50,882 nucleotides of DNA, taken from positions 1 through 50,882 of the forward strand of contig CAKZQG010000034.1 in the NCBI GenBank assembly GCA_937139605.1. Reading direction: 5' to 3'. Positions 7,381 to 16,852 of the stretch are shown here, piece after piece. The translations under genes and the position numbers were made by a program. The stretch is from an uncultured bacterium. GTDB taxonomy: Bacteria; DRYD01. How positions within the stretch are numbered: position 1 is the stretch's first letter; the number at the start of each line of letters is the position of its first letter. The notes under the pieces were generated by a model. The model was not told the origin of the DNA, made no database searches, and saw only the letters and a list, made by a program, of their open reading frames with translations.

Positions 7381-9231
7381 ATGTGTGGTGTTGTTGGGTA
7401 TAAAGGTAAAAATATAAAGGTTGCAGATATAATTGAGAGTTTAAAATTATTAGAATATAGAGGATATGATTCTGCAGGGATTGCTTTTAATTATAATGGA
7501 GACTTAGTTGTTCAAAAAAATGAAGGGAAAATAGATAAATTGTTAATTAATTTTAATGGAAAATATGAAGATATTAGTAGTAATATAGTTATAGCACATA
7601 CACGTTGGGCTACTCATGGCGTTCCAAATGATATTAATGCACATCCTCATATAGATTGTACTAAAAAGATAGCTGTTGTACATAATGGAATTATTGAAAA
7701 CTATAAGGAAATAAAGGAAGAATTAATTAACAAGGGGCATAATTTTATTTCTGATACTGATAGTGAAGTTTTGTCTCATCTAATAGAAGAATTTTTAAAT
7801 AAATATAATAATTTATTTGAAGTTAGCTTGGAGGTAGTAAAAAAAATCAAGGGAGCTTTTGCTTTTGTAGCTATTTCTAATGATTTAGAAGAATTAGTTG
7901 CTGTTAGATATGAAAGTCCTTTAATTATTGGAATTTATGATAATAATTATATTATCGCTTCTGATATACCTTCTATTCTTAGATTTACTAAAAAAATTAT
8001 TGTACTTGAAAATGGAGATATATTTTTTATTAATAAAAAAAATGAATATAAAATATATAATTTTATAATTGATAAAGAAATTAAAAGACCGATTGAATTT
8101 GTTTCTTGGGATATAAGTATTGCTGAAAAATCTGGATATAAACATTTTATGTTAAAAGAAATTATGGAGCAACCTAAAGTAATTAAAGATACTCTATTAG
8201 AACGTATTAACATAGACTCTAATACAATTACCTTGGATGATAAAGTTAAAAATCTAATTGATCTCAAAATAAATGATATAAATAGTATTGTTTATTTAGC
8301 ATGTGGAACTAGTTATCATGCGGGATTATTAGGAAGATATTATACTTGGGAATTAACTGATTTGAATCCTGATGCTTTTTATGCTTCTGAATATAGATAT
8401 ATTAATAAAAATGTTAATTTGGATAAAATTTTGTATATTGTTATAAGTCAATCTGGAGAGACTGCTGATACTTTGTTTGTTGCTAGAGAATTAAAAAGGT
8501 TGGGGGCTAATATTATTGGAATTCCTAATGTTATAGGTAGTAGTTTATATAGGGAATTTATATCGTTTAATACTAGAGCAGGAATAGAAATAGGAGTTGC
8601 TGCTACTAAAACTTTTACTGCACAAATTATTGCTATTTTATTACTTAATCTTTATATATCTTCTCTTAAAAATAAAGATAATCTAATTTTAAAGGATCTT
8701 ATTCAAGATCTAGCACATATTCATATAGTTGTAGATAAATTTTTAGAAGATTACATAAAAATTCAAGAAATAGCTATTAAATATAAAGATTATGAGCATT
8801 TTTTGTATTTAGGGAGAAATTTAATGTATCCTGTGGCTTTGGAAGGGGCTTTAAAATTAAAAGAGATTTCTTATATTCATGCGGAAGCTTATCCTTCAGG
8901 AGAGATGAAACATGGACCAATTGCTTTAATTGATTCTAAGATGCCTACTATGTATTTAGCACCTTATAATGACTTAATTTATAAGAATTTATCTAATATT
9001 CAAGAAATAAAAGCAAGAAAAGGAATAATTATAGCTTTGGTAGACAATAAATCTGTTGATATTGTTAAAGATTATGTAGATGATTTTATAGTTTTACCTT
9101 ATGTAAATAAATTTCTACAACCTATTTTATTTAATATTGCTTTACAGTTGTTTGCATATTTTGTAGCTGATTTGAAAGGTCTAGATGTTGATCAACCAAG
9201 GAATCTCGCTAAAAGTGTTACCGTTGAATAA
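7381..9231 (+). CDS. glmS: Glutamine-fructose-6-phosphate aminotransferase (isomerising)
   Basis: 616 residues, the expected size. It starts MCGVVGYKG, giving the N-terminal nucleophile Cys1 after methionine removal. The class II amidotransferase domain follows (RGYDSAGIA, HTRWATHG, HNGIIEN, SDTDSEVLSHLIEE). Two SIS sugar-isomerase domains carry ACGTSYHAG and SQSGETADTLF, and the C-terminus ends DQPRNLAKSVTVE as in GlmS. It makes glucosamine-6-phosphate for peptidoglycan, the substrate supply for GlmM (encoded at 22924). No self-cleaving glmS ribozyme is evident; only 19 bases separate it from the preceding gene, and no clear ribosome-binding site is seen. Confidence 0.97.
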   Translation: MCGVVGYKGKNIKVADIIESLKLLEYRGYDSAGIAFNYNGDLVVQKNEGKIDKLLINFNGKYEDISSNIVIAHTRWATHGVPNDINAHPHIDCTKKIAVVHNGIIENYKEIKEELINKGHNFISDTDSEVLSHLIEEFLNKYNNLFEVSLEVVKKIKGAFAFVAISNDLEELVAVRYESPLIIGIYDNNYIIASDIPSILRFTKKIIVLENGDIFFINKKNEYKIYNFIIDKEIKRPIEFVSWDISIAEKSGYKHFMLKEIMEQPKVIKDTLLERINIDSNTITLDDKVKNLIDLKINDINSIVYLACGTSYHAGLLGRYYTWELTDLNPDAFYASEYRYINKNVNLDKILYIVISQSGETADTLFVARELKRLGANIIGIPNVIGSSLYREFISFNTRAGIEIGVAATKTFTAQIIAILLLNLYISSLKNKDNLILKDLIQDLAHIHIVVDKFLEDYIKIQEIAIKYKDYEHFLYLGRNLMYPVALEGALKLKEISYIHAEAYPSGEMKHGPIALIDSKMPTMYLAPYNDLIYKNLSNIQEIKARKGIIIALVDNKSVDIVKDYVDDFIVLPYVNKFLQPILFNIALQLFAYFVADLKGLDVDQPRNLAKSVTVE

Positions 9232-9299
9232 AAAATATTTAAAATGTGTTTTTATTTTTTTATTAAATTTTATTATAATATTCAGAGGTGATTTTATTT

Positions 9300-9818
9300 A
9301 TGGAAAAAATAGATGAATTTTTAGAAGAATTTAATAGATTTAAAAGATATGCTACGCCCTTTAGTATTGTCGTTTTTAAATTGGTTTTTGAAGATAAAAA
9401 TAATGAAATTAATTATTTTAATACCGTTTTATTTAATTTGAGAATATTTTTTGAAAAAAATAAAAGAAAACTAGATATATTGGATAGATATAAATCTTTA
9501 ATTATTATAGGTTTAAGAGAAACTCCTTTTGATAAAATTAAAGGATTTTTAGAAAGGTTTTATAATTTATTAGATTCTTATTTAAAAAACTATATCTTAG
9601 AGCAAACTGATCAAAAGGGGATCCCTAAGGATAAAATTAAAATAATTAATATTAAATTAAATATTTATTTGTTAGTATTTGATAAAATTTTAGATAATGT
9701 TATTTATTTAAATGATTTTAATGAAAATGTTTTTGTCTCTAATTTAGAAAATATAAATAACTTAGAGGAAAAGGTATTTGAAATTTGGAAGGTTGATTTT
9801 CCTATTATTGAAGAATAA
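9300..9818 (+). CDS. Degenerate GGDEF-like domain protein
   Basis: 172 residues from ATG 9300. An in-frame GTG at 9288 exists, but it forms part of the AGAGGTG ribosome-binding site, so the ATG is preferred. The N-terminal RFKRYATPFSIVVFKL resembles the first helix-strand of diguanylate cyclases (R-x-x-R-x-x-x-P-F-S), and KLDILDRYKSLIIIGLRET sits where D-x-[VL]-x-R-[YW]-G-G-D-E-F-x-[IV]-x-L-P-x-T would be. The GGDEF signature itself is absent (YKSLI). If the homology is right, this is a catalytically dead regulatory or scaffold domain. It lies between glmS and an M20 peptidase, on the same strand and 14-20 bases from the latter. Confidence 0.55.
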   Translation: MEKIDEFLEEFNRFKRYATPFSIVVFKLVFEDKNNEINYFNTVLFNLRIFFEKNKRKLDILDRYKSLIIIGLRETPFDKIKGFLERFYNLLDSYLKNYILEQTDQKGIPKDKIKIINIKLNIYLLVFDKILDNVIYLNDFNENVFVSNLENINNLEEKVFEIWKVDFPIIEE

Positions 9819-9838
9819 ATTTAAGGAGGAAATTGCTA

Positions 9839-10990
9839 ATGAGTTTAAATGAACAAGTATTTTTTGATGTGGATTTATCTAATTATGAATTTATTAGAAA
9901 AGAAATTGTAGAATTAGCTTCGAGTTTAATTAGATTTAAAACAACTGCTTCTAATGAACAAGAATTAAAAAATATTATTGATTTTGTTGAAAATTATCTA
10001 AAAGCTAATAAATTAATAAGTATAAATAAATTTAAAGTAAATGATAAGTATAATTTAATAGCTAAATTAAGTGATAAAATTAAAGTATATTTTGTGGTAC
10101 ATTTAGATGTTGTTGATGCTTTGGATAGCCAGTTTAATCCATATATAGAAGATAACAAATTAGTAGGTAGAGGAGCTTTAGATATGAAAGGTCCTGCTTC
10201 TACTGTTTTATATTTATTTAAAAATCTTAAACAAAATATACCTATTGGTTTGATTGCTACTACTGATGAAGAGATCGGAAGTTTATCAGGTGTTAAATAT
10301 ATTTTGGAAAACATGGATATAAAAGCTGATGTTGCTGTTATTCCTGATGGTGGAGAAGATTTCAACATAATAACTAAAGGTAAAGGGGCTTTTCATTTTA
10401 GAGTTAAATCTTATGGAAAATCTGCACATGGCAGTACCACTTGGTTAGGGATTAACGCTGTTGATAAGTTATTAAAATTTTATAATGAATTAAAAGAAAT
10501 AATTTTAGAAAACAATGAAAATGATATTAATCAAGTGGATAAAGATTTACATTGGCATAATACTGTAAATTTGGGGAAAATAGAGGGTGGGGTTAAAGTT
10601 AATGTTGTTCCTGATTATGCTTATGCTGATATAGATATTAGATTTACTGAAAAATATACTTTAGATAATATTTATAATCTTGTTGATTATTTAGCTAAAA
10701 AGTATAGTTTAGAATTAGAGGTTTTATCTACTGGACAACCTGTAAGTATCGATTTAAATAATAAGTATCTACAAAAATTTATAGAATCTTATAAAGTGGT
10801 TTTAGGTGAGCCTAAGTTTAGTGTAGAACATGGAGCTACAGATGGTAGGTTTTTTGCTGCTAAAAATATTCCAGTTATTACTATTTATCCTAAAGGCCAA
10901 GGATTACATTCTGATTATGAATGGGTTGATGTTGATTCTCTTGTTATTCTTTTTAAATTATTTTATAATTTTATTTTAAAAATTTCTTAA
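9839..10990 (+). CDS. M20 family metallopeptidase/deacylase (ArgE/DapE-like)
   Basis: 383 residues from ATG 9839; an in-frame TTG at 9833 is nearer than optimal to the AAGGAGGA site at 9823-9830, whereas the ATG sits 8 bases away. M20 signatures: VHLDVVD (first zinc ligand His, bridging Asp region), GRGALDMKGP (bridging Asp), TTDEEIGS (catalytic Glu-Glu), then VIPDGG, and HGATDGRF near the C-terminus. A dimerisation domain with YGKSAHGST is inserted in the middle. Such enzymes hydrolyse N-acyl amino acids or dipeptides; succinyl-diaminopimelate desuccinylase, acetylornithine deacetylase or dipeptidase are all possible. The gene following begins 4 bases after its stop, so the two are translationally close. 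Confidence 0.88.
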   Translation: MSLNEQVFFDVDLSNYEFIRKEIVELASSLIRFKTTASNEQELKNIIDFVENYLKANKLISINKFKVNDKYNLIAKLSDKIKVYFVVHLDVVDALDSQFNPYIEDNKLVGRGALDMKGPASTVLYLFKNLKQNIPIGLIATTDEEIGSLSGVKYILENMDIKADVAVIPDGGEDFNIITKGKGAFHFRVKSYGKSAHGSTTWLGINAVDKLLKFYNELKEIILENNENDINQVDKDLHWHNTVNLGKIEGGVKVNVVPDYAYADIDIRFTEKYTLDNIYNLVDYLAKKYSLELEVLSTGQPVSIDLNNKYLQKFIESYKVVLGEPKFSVEHGATDGRFFAAKNIPVITIYPKGQGLHSDYEWVDVDSLVILFKLFYNFILKIS

Positions 10991-10994
10991 AAAT

Positions 10995-12326
10995 ATGAAT
11001 GGGGAATTTTTAAAAAAGAATAAATTAATCTGGTTTTTATTGTTATTAATAGTATTGTTTTTAGGGGGATTTTTTTTAGGAAGTTTTATTCATAAAAATA
11101 GCAATAATAACTCTAAAAATAGTAATAGTGATATTTTTTCTATTTTTTTTAATAATCTTGATAAAAAAGAAGAATATAAAGACTATGTTAAATTGTTGGG
11201 TTCAAAAAAGTTGGTATTTTTAATATTGGGTGCTGATTATAACTGGACATCTGACCATAAACCTACTAATGAAAAATCACGTACTGATACTATTATATTA
11301 GCTACTTTGGATGTATATGGTAATGAATTAAGATTGCTTTCGATTCCAAGGGATTTAAGGGTATATTATGATGAACCTTATAATTATTATGAAAAAATCA
11401 ATGCTGCTAATGCTATTGAAGGACCTAAATTAACTAAAAAAATTATTTCTAATTTATTTAGTATTAACATAGATTATGTTATTTTGATAAAACAAAGAGC
11501 TATTAAGGAATTAGTGGATTCTGTTGGAGGAGTCTATATCAACGTTGAGAAAGATATGCAATATAATGACAATTGGGGAAATTTACATATAAATCTTAAA
11601 AAAGGCTATCAGTTATTAAATGGAGATCAAGTTATAGGATATATGAGATTTAGGATGGATGAGGAAGGAGATTTAGGGAGAATTAGAAGACAACAACAAG
11701 CTATTAAAGAAATATTAGCTCAAATTAAAGATAAAGTTAATATTACTAATTTACCTGTTATTATTAATAATGTTTTGCCTTATATCCAAACTGATTTAAA
11801 TAAAGATTATATTTTTAAATTAATGAATTATTTTAAAAATAATTCTATAAAAATTAGGTCTTATCAATTACCAGTATATACTACTGAGATTGATGGGATA
11901 AGTTATGTAGAATTGGATCAAGGTTATAAAAAAGCTATTGAAGCATTTTATAAAGGATATCCTATTATTTCTATCTTTAATGGTACTGATTTAGATAATT
12001 CTATTTTAGATAAATTATATGAATATTATAATATTGATAAAAAATTTTATATAATAAATTCAGGATATGCTGATGATTATTATAATCAAACAATTATTAT
12101 TACTAAAAATAAAGATAATAATTCTAAGTTATATTATTTTATTCCTGTTTGTAAAGTTTTGAATTCTCAGGATTTTATTTATAATAGATATTATAATATT
12201 AAAAGTGATATTTATTTAGTTAATAAAAGATTGTATGAAAATAGTAAAGATCTATTTTTAAAAGCTATTGAAAAGTCTGACGAAATATTAATTTTAGGTA
12301 ATGATATGAAAGATTATTTAAAATAA
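10995..12326 (+). CDS. LytR-CpsA-Psr (LCP) family protein with LytR_C domain
   Basis: 443 residues. A cytoplasmic start, one membrane helix (residues 12-31, with the GGFFLGSF glycine-rich stretch) and then the LCP domain: LVFLILGADYN, EKSRTDTIILATLD, LRLLSIPRDLRV, the SVGGVYINV strand, NGDQVIGYMRFRMDEEGDLG and RIRRQQQ. The Arg and Asp residues that bind the polyprenyl phosphate head group are present. The last 120 residues match the LytR_C fold (SIFNGTDLDNS onwards). LCP enzymes attach glycopolymers to peptidoglycan, so a cell wall with attached polymers is implied. It starts 4 bases after the M20 gene and is followed by rsfS. Confidence 0.92.
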   Translation: MNGEFLKKNKLIWFLLLLIVLFLGGFFLGSFIHKNSNNNSKNSNSDIFSIFFNNLDKKEEYKDYVKLLGSKKLVFLILGADYNWTSDHKPTNEKSRTDTIILATLDVYGNELRLLSIPRDLRVYYDEPYNYYEKINAANAIEGPKLTKKIISNLFSINIDYVILIKQRAIKELVDSVGGVYINVEKDMQYNDNWGNLHINLKKGYQLLNGDQVIGYMRFRMDEEGDLGRIRRQQQAIKEILAQIKDKVNITNLPVIINNVLPYIQTDLNKDYIFKLMNYFKNNSIKIRSYQLPVYTTEIDGISYVELDQGYKKAIEAFYKGYPIISIFNGTDLDNSILDKLYEYYNIDKKFYIINSGYADDYYNQTIIITKNKDNNSKLYYFIPVCKVLNSQDFIYNRYYNIKSDIYLVNKRLYENSKDLFLKAIEKSDEILILGNDMKDYLK

Positions 12327-12363
12327 AATTTTTAAATAAATAATAAAAGGGGGGGAAAATCTA

Positions 12364-12933
12364 TTGACTAAAAAAACATCGAAAGTATCAAAAAAGTTAC
12401 AACAAAAAGAAAATATTTCTTCTGAAACAAAATTAAAAGATAATAATAAAGTTAAAAATAATAATAAAAATATTAAAACAGCTAAAATATTAAGTGAAGA
12501 ATTATTTAACCAAGAGAACTTAAATAACTTTATTGATTATATCATAAAGATTTTACAAAATAAGAATGCATTTAATATTATTGTTATAAATACCCCAGAT
12601 TATTTAACAGATTATTTTATTATAGCTTCTGTAGATAATAAAGTAACTTTGGAAGCTATTTCTAAATATTTTATTAATGAATTTATGCTAGAAATTTCTA
12701 ATAAAAATTTTAGAAAATTTTTTGAGGACATAAAGATAGGATTTGATGGGACTTATGATAGCGGTTGGGTTGTTATTGATCTTTATTATTTTTGGATCCA
12801 TTTATTTTTACCTGAAGTTAGAGAAAAGTATTCTATAGAAAGATTATGGAATCTTAGAAATACAATGAGACAGTTAAGCGATAGTAATAATGATAATAAC
12901 AATGAAGATAATTATGAAAATAATGAAGAATAA
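12364..12933 (+). CDS. rsfS: Ribosomal silencing factor RsfS
   Basis: 189 residues starting at TTG (12364), supported by AGGGGGGG 7-10 bases upstream. About 55 N-terminal residues are a Lys/Asn-rich low-complexity extension. The RsfS domain follows: INTPDYLTDYFIIASVDN, then FDGTYDSGWVVIDLYYFWIH and LFLPEVREKYSIERLWN. It binds uL14 on the 50S subunit and prevents subunit joining when nutrients are scarce. The C-terminus is another Asn/Asp/Glu-rich tail. Its end overlaps the start of the next gene. The lcp-rsfS order is also common in Firmicutes. Confidence 0.93.
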   Translation: MTKKTSKVSKKLQQKENISSETKLKDNNKVKNNNKNIKTAKILSEELFNQENLNNFIDYIIKILQNKNAFNIIVINTPDYLTDYFIIASVDNKVTLEAISKYFINEFMLEISNKNFRKFFEDIKIGFDGTYDSGWVVIDLYYFWIHLFLPEVREKYSIERLWNLRNTMRQLSDSNNDNNNEDNYENNEE

Positions 12934-13978
12934 TTTAAATAAAAATAAATTAGTTTTTTTTATTTTATTATTTTTATTTTTTATAGTAATAAAAGTAAAT
13001 GCAATTGAATTAAAACTAGAGCTAATTAATCCTGATAAACCAGTTATAACCAGACATCCGGAAATAATTATAAAATTTCCTATAGATATTAGTCCTATTG
13101 TTGATAAAAATAGTATTAGAGTTTTAATTAATAATATTGATTTTAGTAATTATATTCGATATGATTTTAGTTCTCCTGTTTTATATTTGATTATTAATGC
13201 CACTAAACCTTTAAATATAGGAGTTAATAATGTTATTATTAAGGGAAAATTAATTAATGATGATATTTTTGAGAATTCTTTTAAAATTATAGTTGATCCT
13301 AAAAAAAATCAGAAAATTAAAAGCATTATGTTAAAATTAGAAAATTCAAAAGATAATAAAACTAAAGCTTATTATTATAATGAATTAGGGAAAGTTTATG
13401 AAAAACTTAAATACTATCCAGATGCTTTGGGGTATTTTAATTTAGCTATGACAACAGATCCTAATAATAAAGAAGCTAAAAACAATTTTAATAGGCTATT
13501 TTCTGCTTTTAACAGTAAAGCACTTAAATTATTAAATGTTGTTGTCGATGTTAATATGATCTCTATTGATTCTCTTAAAAGAAATGGATATTATCTTTTT
13601 AAAGTTATTATAGAAAACTATAGAGATCAAGAATTAAGTTTTAATTTAGATAATTTTTTAATAGTAGATAATGATAACAATTTTTATAGACCACTAAGTA
13701 ATCCTTTTGAAAGTATTAGAAAGGATACTATTAATAAAAAAATAACTATTGAAGATTTTGCAATAAGTAATTATTTGCTTCAAAAAGAAAACTTGGATTT
13801 TAATTATAAAGATAATTATATTTTAAAACCATATGATAGTATAAAGTTAGATTTAATATTTTATATTCCTAATAAAAAATTAAGGTATATTAGTTTTCAA
13901 GTTTTTAAAATAAAAATGAAAGATGGTAAAAAGGAAGAGAATTTACCAGTTATTTTTAAATTACCTTTTAGCATTTGA
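12923..13978 (+). CDS. Exported TPR-containing protein
   Basis: 351 residues from the ATG at 12923, chosen because it gives a clean signal peptide (MKNNLNKNKLVFFILLFLFF, cleavage probably after KVNA). Earlier in-frame ATGs at 12890, 12902 and 12914 lie deeper inside rsfS and would add a charged leader. The gene overlaps the last 11 bases of rsfS. After a beta-rich domain (about 30-105; PVITRHPEIIIKFP) comes one or two TPR units around 120-165 (YYNELGKVYEKLKYYPDALG then YFNLAMTTDPNNKEA). The C-terminal part resembles an Ig-like/DUF4352-type beta domain. The overlap suggests translational coupling to rsfS. Function unknown; probably a cell-envelope protein. Confidence 0.7.
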   Translation: MKNNLNKNKLVFFILLFLFFIVIKVNAIELKLELINPDKPVITRHPEIIIKFPIDISPIVDKNSIRVLINNIDFSNYIRYDFSSPVLYLIINATKPLNIGVNNVIIKGKLINDDIFENSFKIIVDPKKNQKIKSIMLKLENSKDNKTKAYYYNELGKVYEKLKYYPDALGYFNLAMTTDPNNKEAKNNFNRLFSAFNSKALKLLNVVVDVNMISIDSLKRNGYYLFKVIIENYRDQELSFNLDNFLIVDNDNNFYRPLSNPFESIRKDTINKKITIEDFAISNYLLQKENLDFNYKDNYILKPYDSIKLDLIFYIPNKKLRYISFQVFKIKMKDGKKEENLPVIFKLPFSI

Positions 13979-13996
13979 TAAGGGGGAAGTAAGGGT

Positions 13997-14881
13997 ATGT
14001 TATATTTTCAGGAATTGATAATGAAGTTAAATGAATATTGGGGTAATTTCGGCTGTGTTATTGGTACTCCTTATCATACTGAGGTTGGGGCTGGTACTAT
14101 GAATCCTTTAACGTTTTTTAGATCCTTAGATAATGAGGATTGGTTTGTAGCTTATTTTGAGCCTTCTATTAGACCTGCTGATGGAAGGTATTCTAAAAAT
14201 CCTAATAGATTACAGCATTATTTTCAATATCAAGTTATCCTTAAACCAGCTCCTTTTAATGTTATTGATGTTTATATTAAAAGTCTAGAATACTTAGGAA
14301 TTGACATAGTTAAACACGATTTTAGATTATTAGAAGATAATTGGGAATCTCCTTCTTTAGGAGCTTATGGAGTTGGTTGGGAAGTATGGCTTGATGGTAT
14401 GGAGATTACCCAATTTACTTATTTTCAAACAATGGGAGGAATAGAATTGGAAAAAGTACCAGTTGAAATTACTTATGGGCTTGAAAGAATTGCTATGTTT
14501 TTACAAGATAAAAATTCAGTATGGGATATCAAATGGAATCAATCTTTTACTTACGCTAATATATATAAAGATTCAGAAATTCAATTCTGTTATTATAATT
14601 TTGAAAAAGCTAATATAGACAATTTAAAAAAATTGTATGATATATATCTTAATGAAGCTAATTGCTTGATTAGTATGAATTTGTATTATCCTGCATATGA
14701 TTATGTTTTAAAGCTTTCTCATGTTTTTAATTTATTAGATTCAAGGGGAGCTATTGGACCTATAGAAAGAAATAATAGATTATCCGATATTAGAGGTTTA
14801 GCTAAAAAATGTGCTTCCCTTTATATCCAAGATAAAAATCAAAATAATATTACTTCTCATATTTTAAATATTGTAACTTAA
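13997..14881 (+). CDS. glyQ: Glycyl-tRNA synthetase alpha subunit
   Basis: 294 residues, typical for GlyQ. Conserved blocks: FQELIMKLNEYWGNFGCVIG, VGAGTMNPLTFFRSL, the class II motif 2 region IRPADGRYSKNPNRLQHYFQ with QVILKPAP, then LLEDNWESPSLGAYGVGWEV, LDGMEITQFTYFQ and the motif 3 segment EITYGLERIAMFLQ. It is the catalytic subunit of the alpha2-beta2 GlyRS and needs the beta subunit GlyS. GlyS is normally encoded immediately downstream; here only a 72-residue unrelated frame follows. The ribosome-binding site is AAGGGGG (13980-13986) with a second AAGGG nearer the ATG. Confidence 0.96.
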   Translation: MLYFQELIMKLNEYWGNFGCVIGTPYHTEVGAGTMNPLTFFRSLDNEDWFVAYFEPSIRPADGRYSKNPNRLQHYFQYQVILKPAPFNVIDVYIKSLEYLGIDIVKHDFRLLEDNWESPSLGAYGVGWEVWLDGMEITQFTYFQTMGGIELEKVPVEITYGLERIAMFLQDKNSVWDIKWNQSFTYANIYKDSEIQFCYYNFEKANIDNLKKLYDIYLNEANCLISMNLYYPAYDYVLKLSHVFNLLDSRGAIGPIERNNRLSDIRGLAKKCASLYIQDKNQNNITSHILNIVT

Positions 14882-14988
14882 AAGGGGGGTATTTTTAATA
14901 GTACCTTGTTAATTAGAAAAAACAATTTTTGAATAACTTGGATAATTTTAAAAAGTGAATAATTGATTTTTTAAGAGATATAAAATTT

Positions 14989-15207
14989 ATGAAGGACTAT
15001 TTGAAGGTTCTTACCTCTTTTAGAGATGGTTTGATTTCAGAAATTGAACTTCAAAACGAATTAGATGGAAATTTTTTACTAGAGAACCTTGATGGTATTA
15101 TTAGTATTCGAGAAAATCCTATTCTTAAAGATCTTTGTCCTGTTTATGCTTATCATGTATTTGGAATTTTACAGAAGTATTTAGAATTTTTCTTCTTTAT
15201 TATTTAA
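14989..15207 (+). CDS. Short hypothetical ORF
   Basis: 72 residues in the place where glyS would be expected, reading MKDYLKVLTSFRDGLISEIE at the start and ending in a phenylalanine/isoleucine run. Codon use looks like neighbouring genes in its first 60 codons, but there is no ribosome-binding site worth the name, and the region behind it (15208-15470) does not read as protein in any frame. It may be a real small gene, or the leftover of a longer one. It does not look like the N-terminus of GlyS. Confidence 0.3.
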   Translation: MKDYLKVLTSFRDGLISEIELQNELDGNFLLENLDGIISIRENPILKDLCPVYAYHVFGILQKYLEFFFFII

Positions 15208-15477
15208 CAAAACGAAAGTATTTATCTTTTATAAAATGACTTGAGCTTTACAAAATATGAGCTTTACAAAATATCAGTTTCTGTACATGATATTTACGGA
15301 ATTGGGTTGTTCAAGCGATAAAGATAGAACAGTTTAGAACTCAAGCTTATAAAGCTTAGAATTTTGGCAAAACTAACTTGGGTTTGTTATAGGAAATAAC
15401 TAGATTCCAAACAGGAAGCACTGCTTCTATAAATAGAATTAACTAAATTAAAAGTGTGTATTACAATTTGAAAAATA
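15208..15477. other. Intergenic region without recognisable gene
   Basis: Between a short plus-strand ORF and the 3' end of era on the minus strand. It contains a near-duplicate pair (GAGCTTTACAAAATATGAGC then TTTACAAAATATCAG at about 15243-15280), but no open frame, no tRNA and no clear terminator stem. Its base composition is less extreme than that of the coding regions, like the gap at 48519-49161. Confidence 0.5.
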
Positions 15478-16422
15478 TTAATATCCTATGGATTGTATAA
15501 AATCTAATTTGGATGTCCAGTTTTCTTTTTCTTTAACCCATAAATCTAGATATACTCTTTTTTTTAGGATAAATTCTAATTCTTCTCTAGCTGATTTCCC
15601 TATTTTTTTTATCATTTGCCCATTTTTTCCAATTATTATAGCTCTTTGAGATTCTTTTTCTACAAATATTGTTGCTCCTATGTATATTAAATCATTTTTT
15701 CTTTCTTCTATCTGTTCTACAAATACTGCTGTTTTATATGGTAGTTCTTGATGGGTAAATAATAAAATCTTTTCCCTTATTACTTCCGCTATAAAGAATT
15801 TTAGATTCCCTATAAATGGTTGTTTATCTTTTGGATCTATTAAATAATCATTATATGGTAAATAATTTGAAATAACTTTAATTAACTTATCTATATTTTC
15901 GTTTTTTATAGCTGATATTGGTACTATTTCTTTAAATAATCCATAACTATTCATTTCTTCTATTATTGTTAAGGCTAAGTTTCTGTTTTCTAGTTTATCT
16001 ATTTTATTTATTGCTAATATTATGTTTTTGTTATTAAATTTTTCCTTAAGGAGATTAATAAATAAGAAATCTTCATCAGCTAGTGGTGTAGTCGCATCTA
16101 TTATCATTAAAATAACATCTGCTTCATTTAATGCTAATTCTATATGTTTTATCATGTTTTGTCCTAGAATATTAACAGGCTTATGATAGCCTGGTGTATC
16201 TATTAAAACTAATTGAATAATTTTATTATCAATTTCTTTAATGGTATATCCATATATATTTACTCTTGTTGTTTGAGGTTTAGGAGAAACTATTGAGGCC
16301 TTTATGTTTAATAGATTGTTAATTAAAGTAGATTTACCTACATTTGGTTTTCCAACTATACAAACATATCCTGATTTTATTTCTTTTTGTGTTTCCCTTT
16401 TTTCTTTAATATTGTTAGTCAT
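15478..16422 (-). CDS. era: GTPase Era
   Basis: 314 residues. GTPase motifs: G1 GKPNVGKST (residues 24-32), the switch I region PKPQTTRV, G3 DTPGYH, G4 NKIDK and G5 SAI. The C-terminal KH domain shows VFVEQIEERKNDLIYIGATI and the GxxG loop in IIIGKNGQMIKKIGKSARE. Era binds the 3' end of 16S rRNA and helps mature the 30S subunit. It is the last gene of a minus-strand run (permease, proS, small protein, era). A GGAGG site is centred about 10 bases before the ATG. Confidence 0.97.
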   Translation of the reverse strand: MTNNIKEKRETQKEIKSGYVCIVGKPNVGKSTLINNLLNIKASIVSPKPQTTRVNIYGYTIKEIDNKIIQLVLIDTPGYHKPVNILGQNMIKHIELALNEADVILMIIDATTPLADEDFLFINLLKEKFNNKNIILAINKIDKLENRNLALTIIEEMNSYGLFKEIVPISAIKNENIDKLIKVISNYLPYNDYLIDPKDKQPFIGNLKFFIAEVIREKILLFTHQELPYKTAVFVEQIEERKNDLIYIGATIFVEKESQRAIIIGKNGQMIKKIGKSAREELEFILKKRVYLDLWVKEKENWTSKLDFIQSIGY

Positions 16423-16489
16423 TAAAACGCCTCCATATTAATTAAATTATAATAAGGTTATAAAAAGATTTTTTCAAAATCATTTTAAA

Positions 16490-16813
16490 TTAACTAAGGG
16501 ATTTTATTGTGCTCCTTATTAATGGTTCTTTTAAGTTCTTATTACCTATTAGAACTACTATTAATTCTTTGTAATTAAAAATAATAGCTATATTTTCTTT
16601 GTGATTAAATGAAATATAATTAAAAAGAGTTTTTTGGGTAGCTTTATCTATTTTATTAATTAATATTTTTTTTATAATTTCTTTTAAATTATTTAGTTCT
16701 ATGTCGTTTATATCACTTAATTTACTTTCTTCTTTGATATTTAAGTTAATATCTATTGTTATAATAGCTAACAAATCTTTAGTAGTTTTAAATTTTTCTA
16801 ATAAAGTTTCCAT
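16490..16813 (-). CDS. Small protein, possibly Roadblock/LC7-like
   Basis: 107 residues, soluble. The pattern is a helix, a strand (LLAIITIDINLNIKEES), a long helix (NNLKEIIKKILINKID), two further strands (NIAIIFNYKELIVVLIGN) and a final helix (LIRSTIKSLS), which has the order of a Roadblock/LC7 domain. That match is by pattern only and I see no diagnostic residue. Roadblock proteins often regulate small GTPases, and it sits 67 bases upstream of era, which is suggestive but not evidence. No ribosome-binding site is visible. It follows proS. Confidence 0.55.
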   Translation of the reverse strand: METLLEKFKTTKDLLAIITIDINLNIKEESKLSDINDIELNNLKEIIKKILINKIDKATQKTLFNYISFNHKENIAIIFNYKELIVVLIGNKNLKEPLIRSTIKSLS

Positions 16814-16852
16814 AATGTTTTTTTTAATATTTTCTGTTTAATAAATTGATTT

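Noticed and set aside
7921-8267. Minus-strand ORFs inside glmS
   Set aside because: Overlap a clear, complete GlmS; they arise from AT-rich codons.
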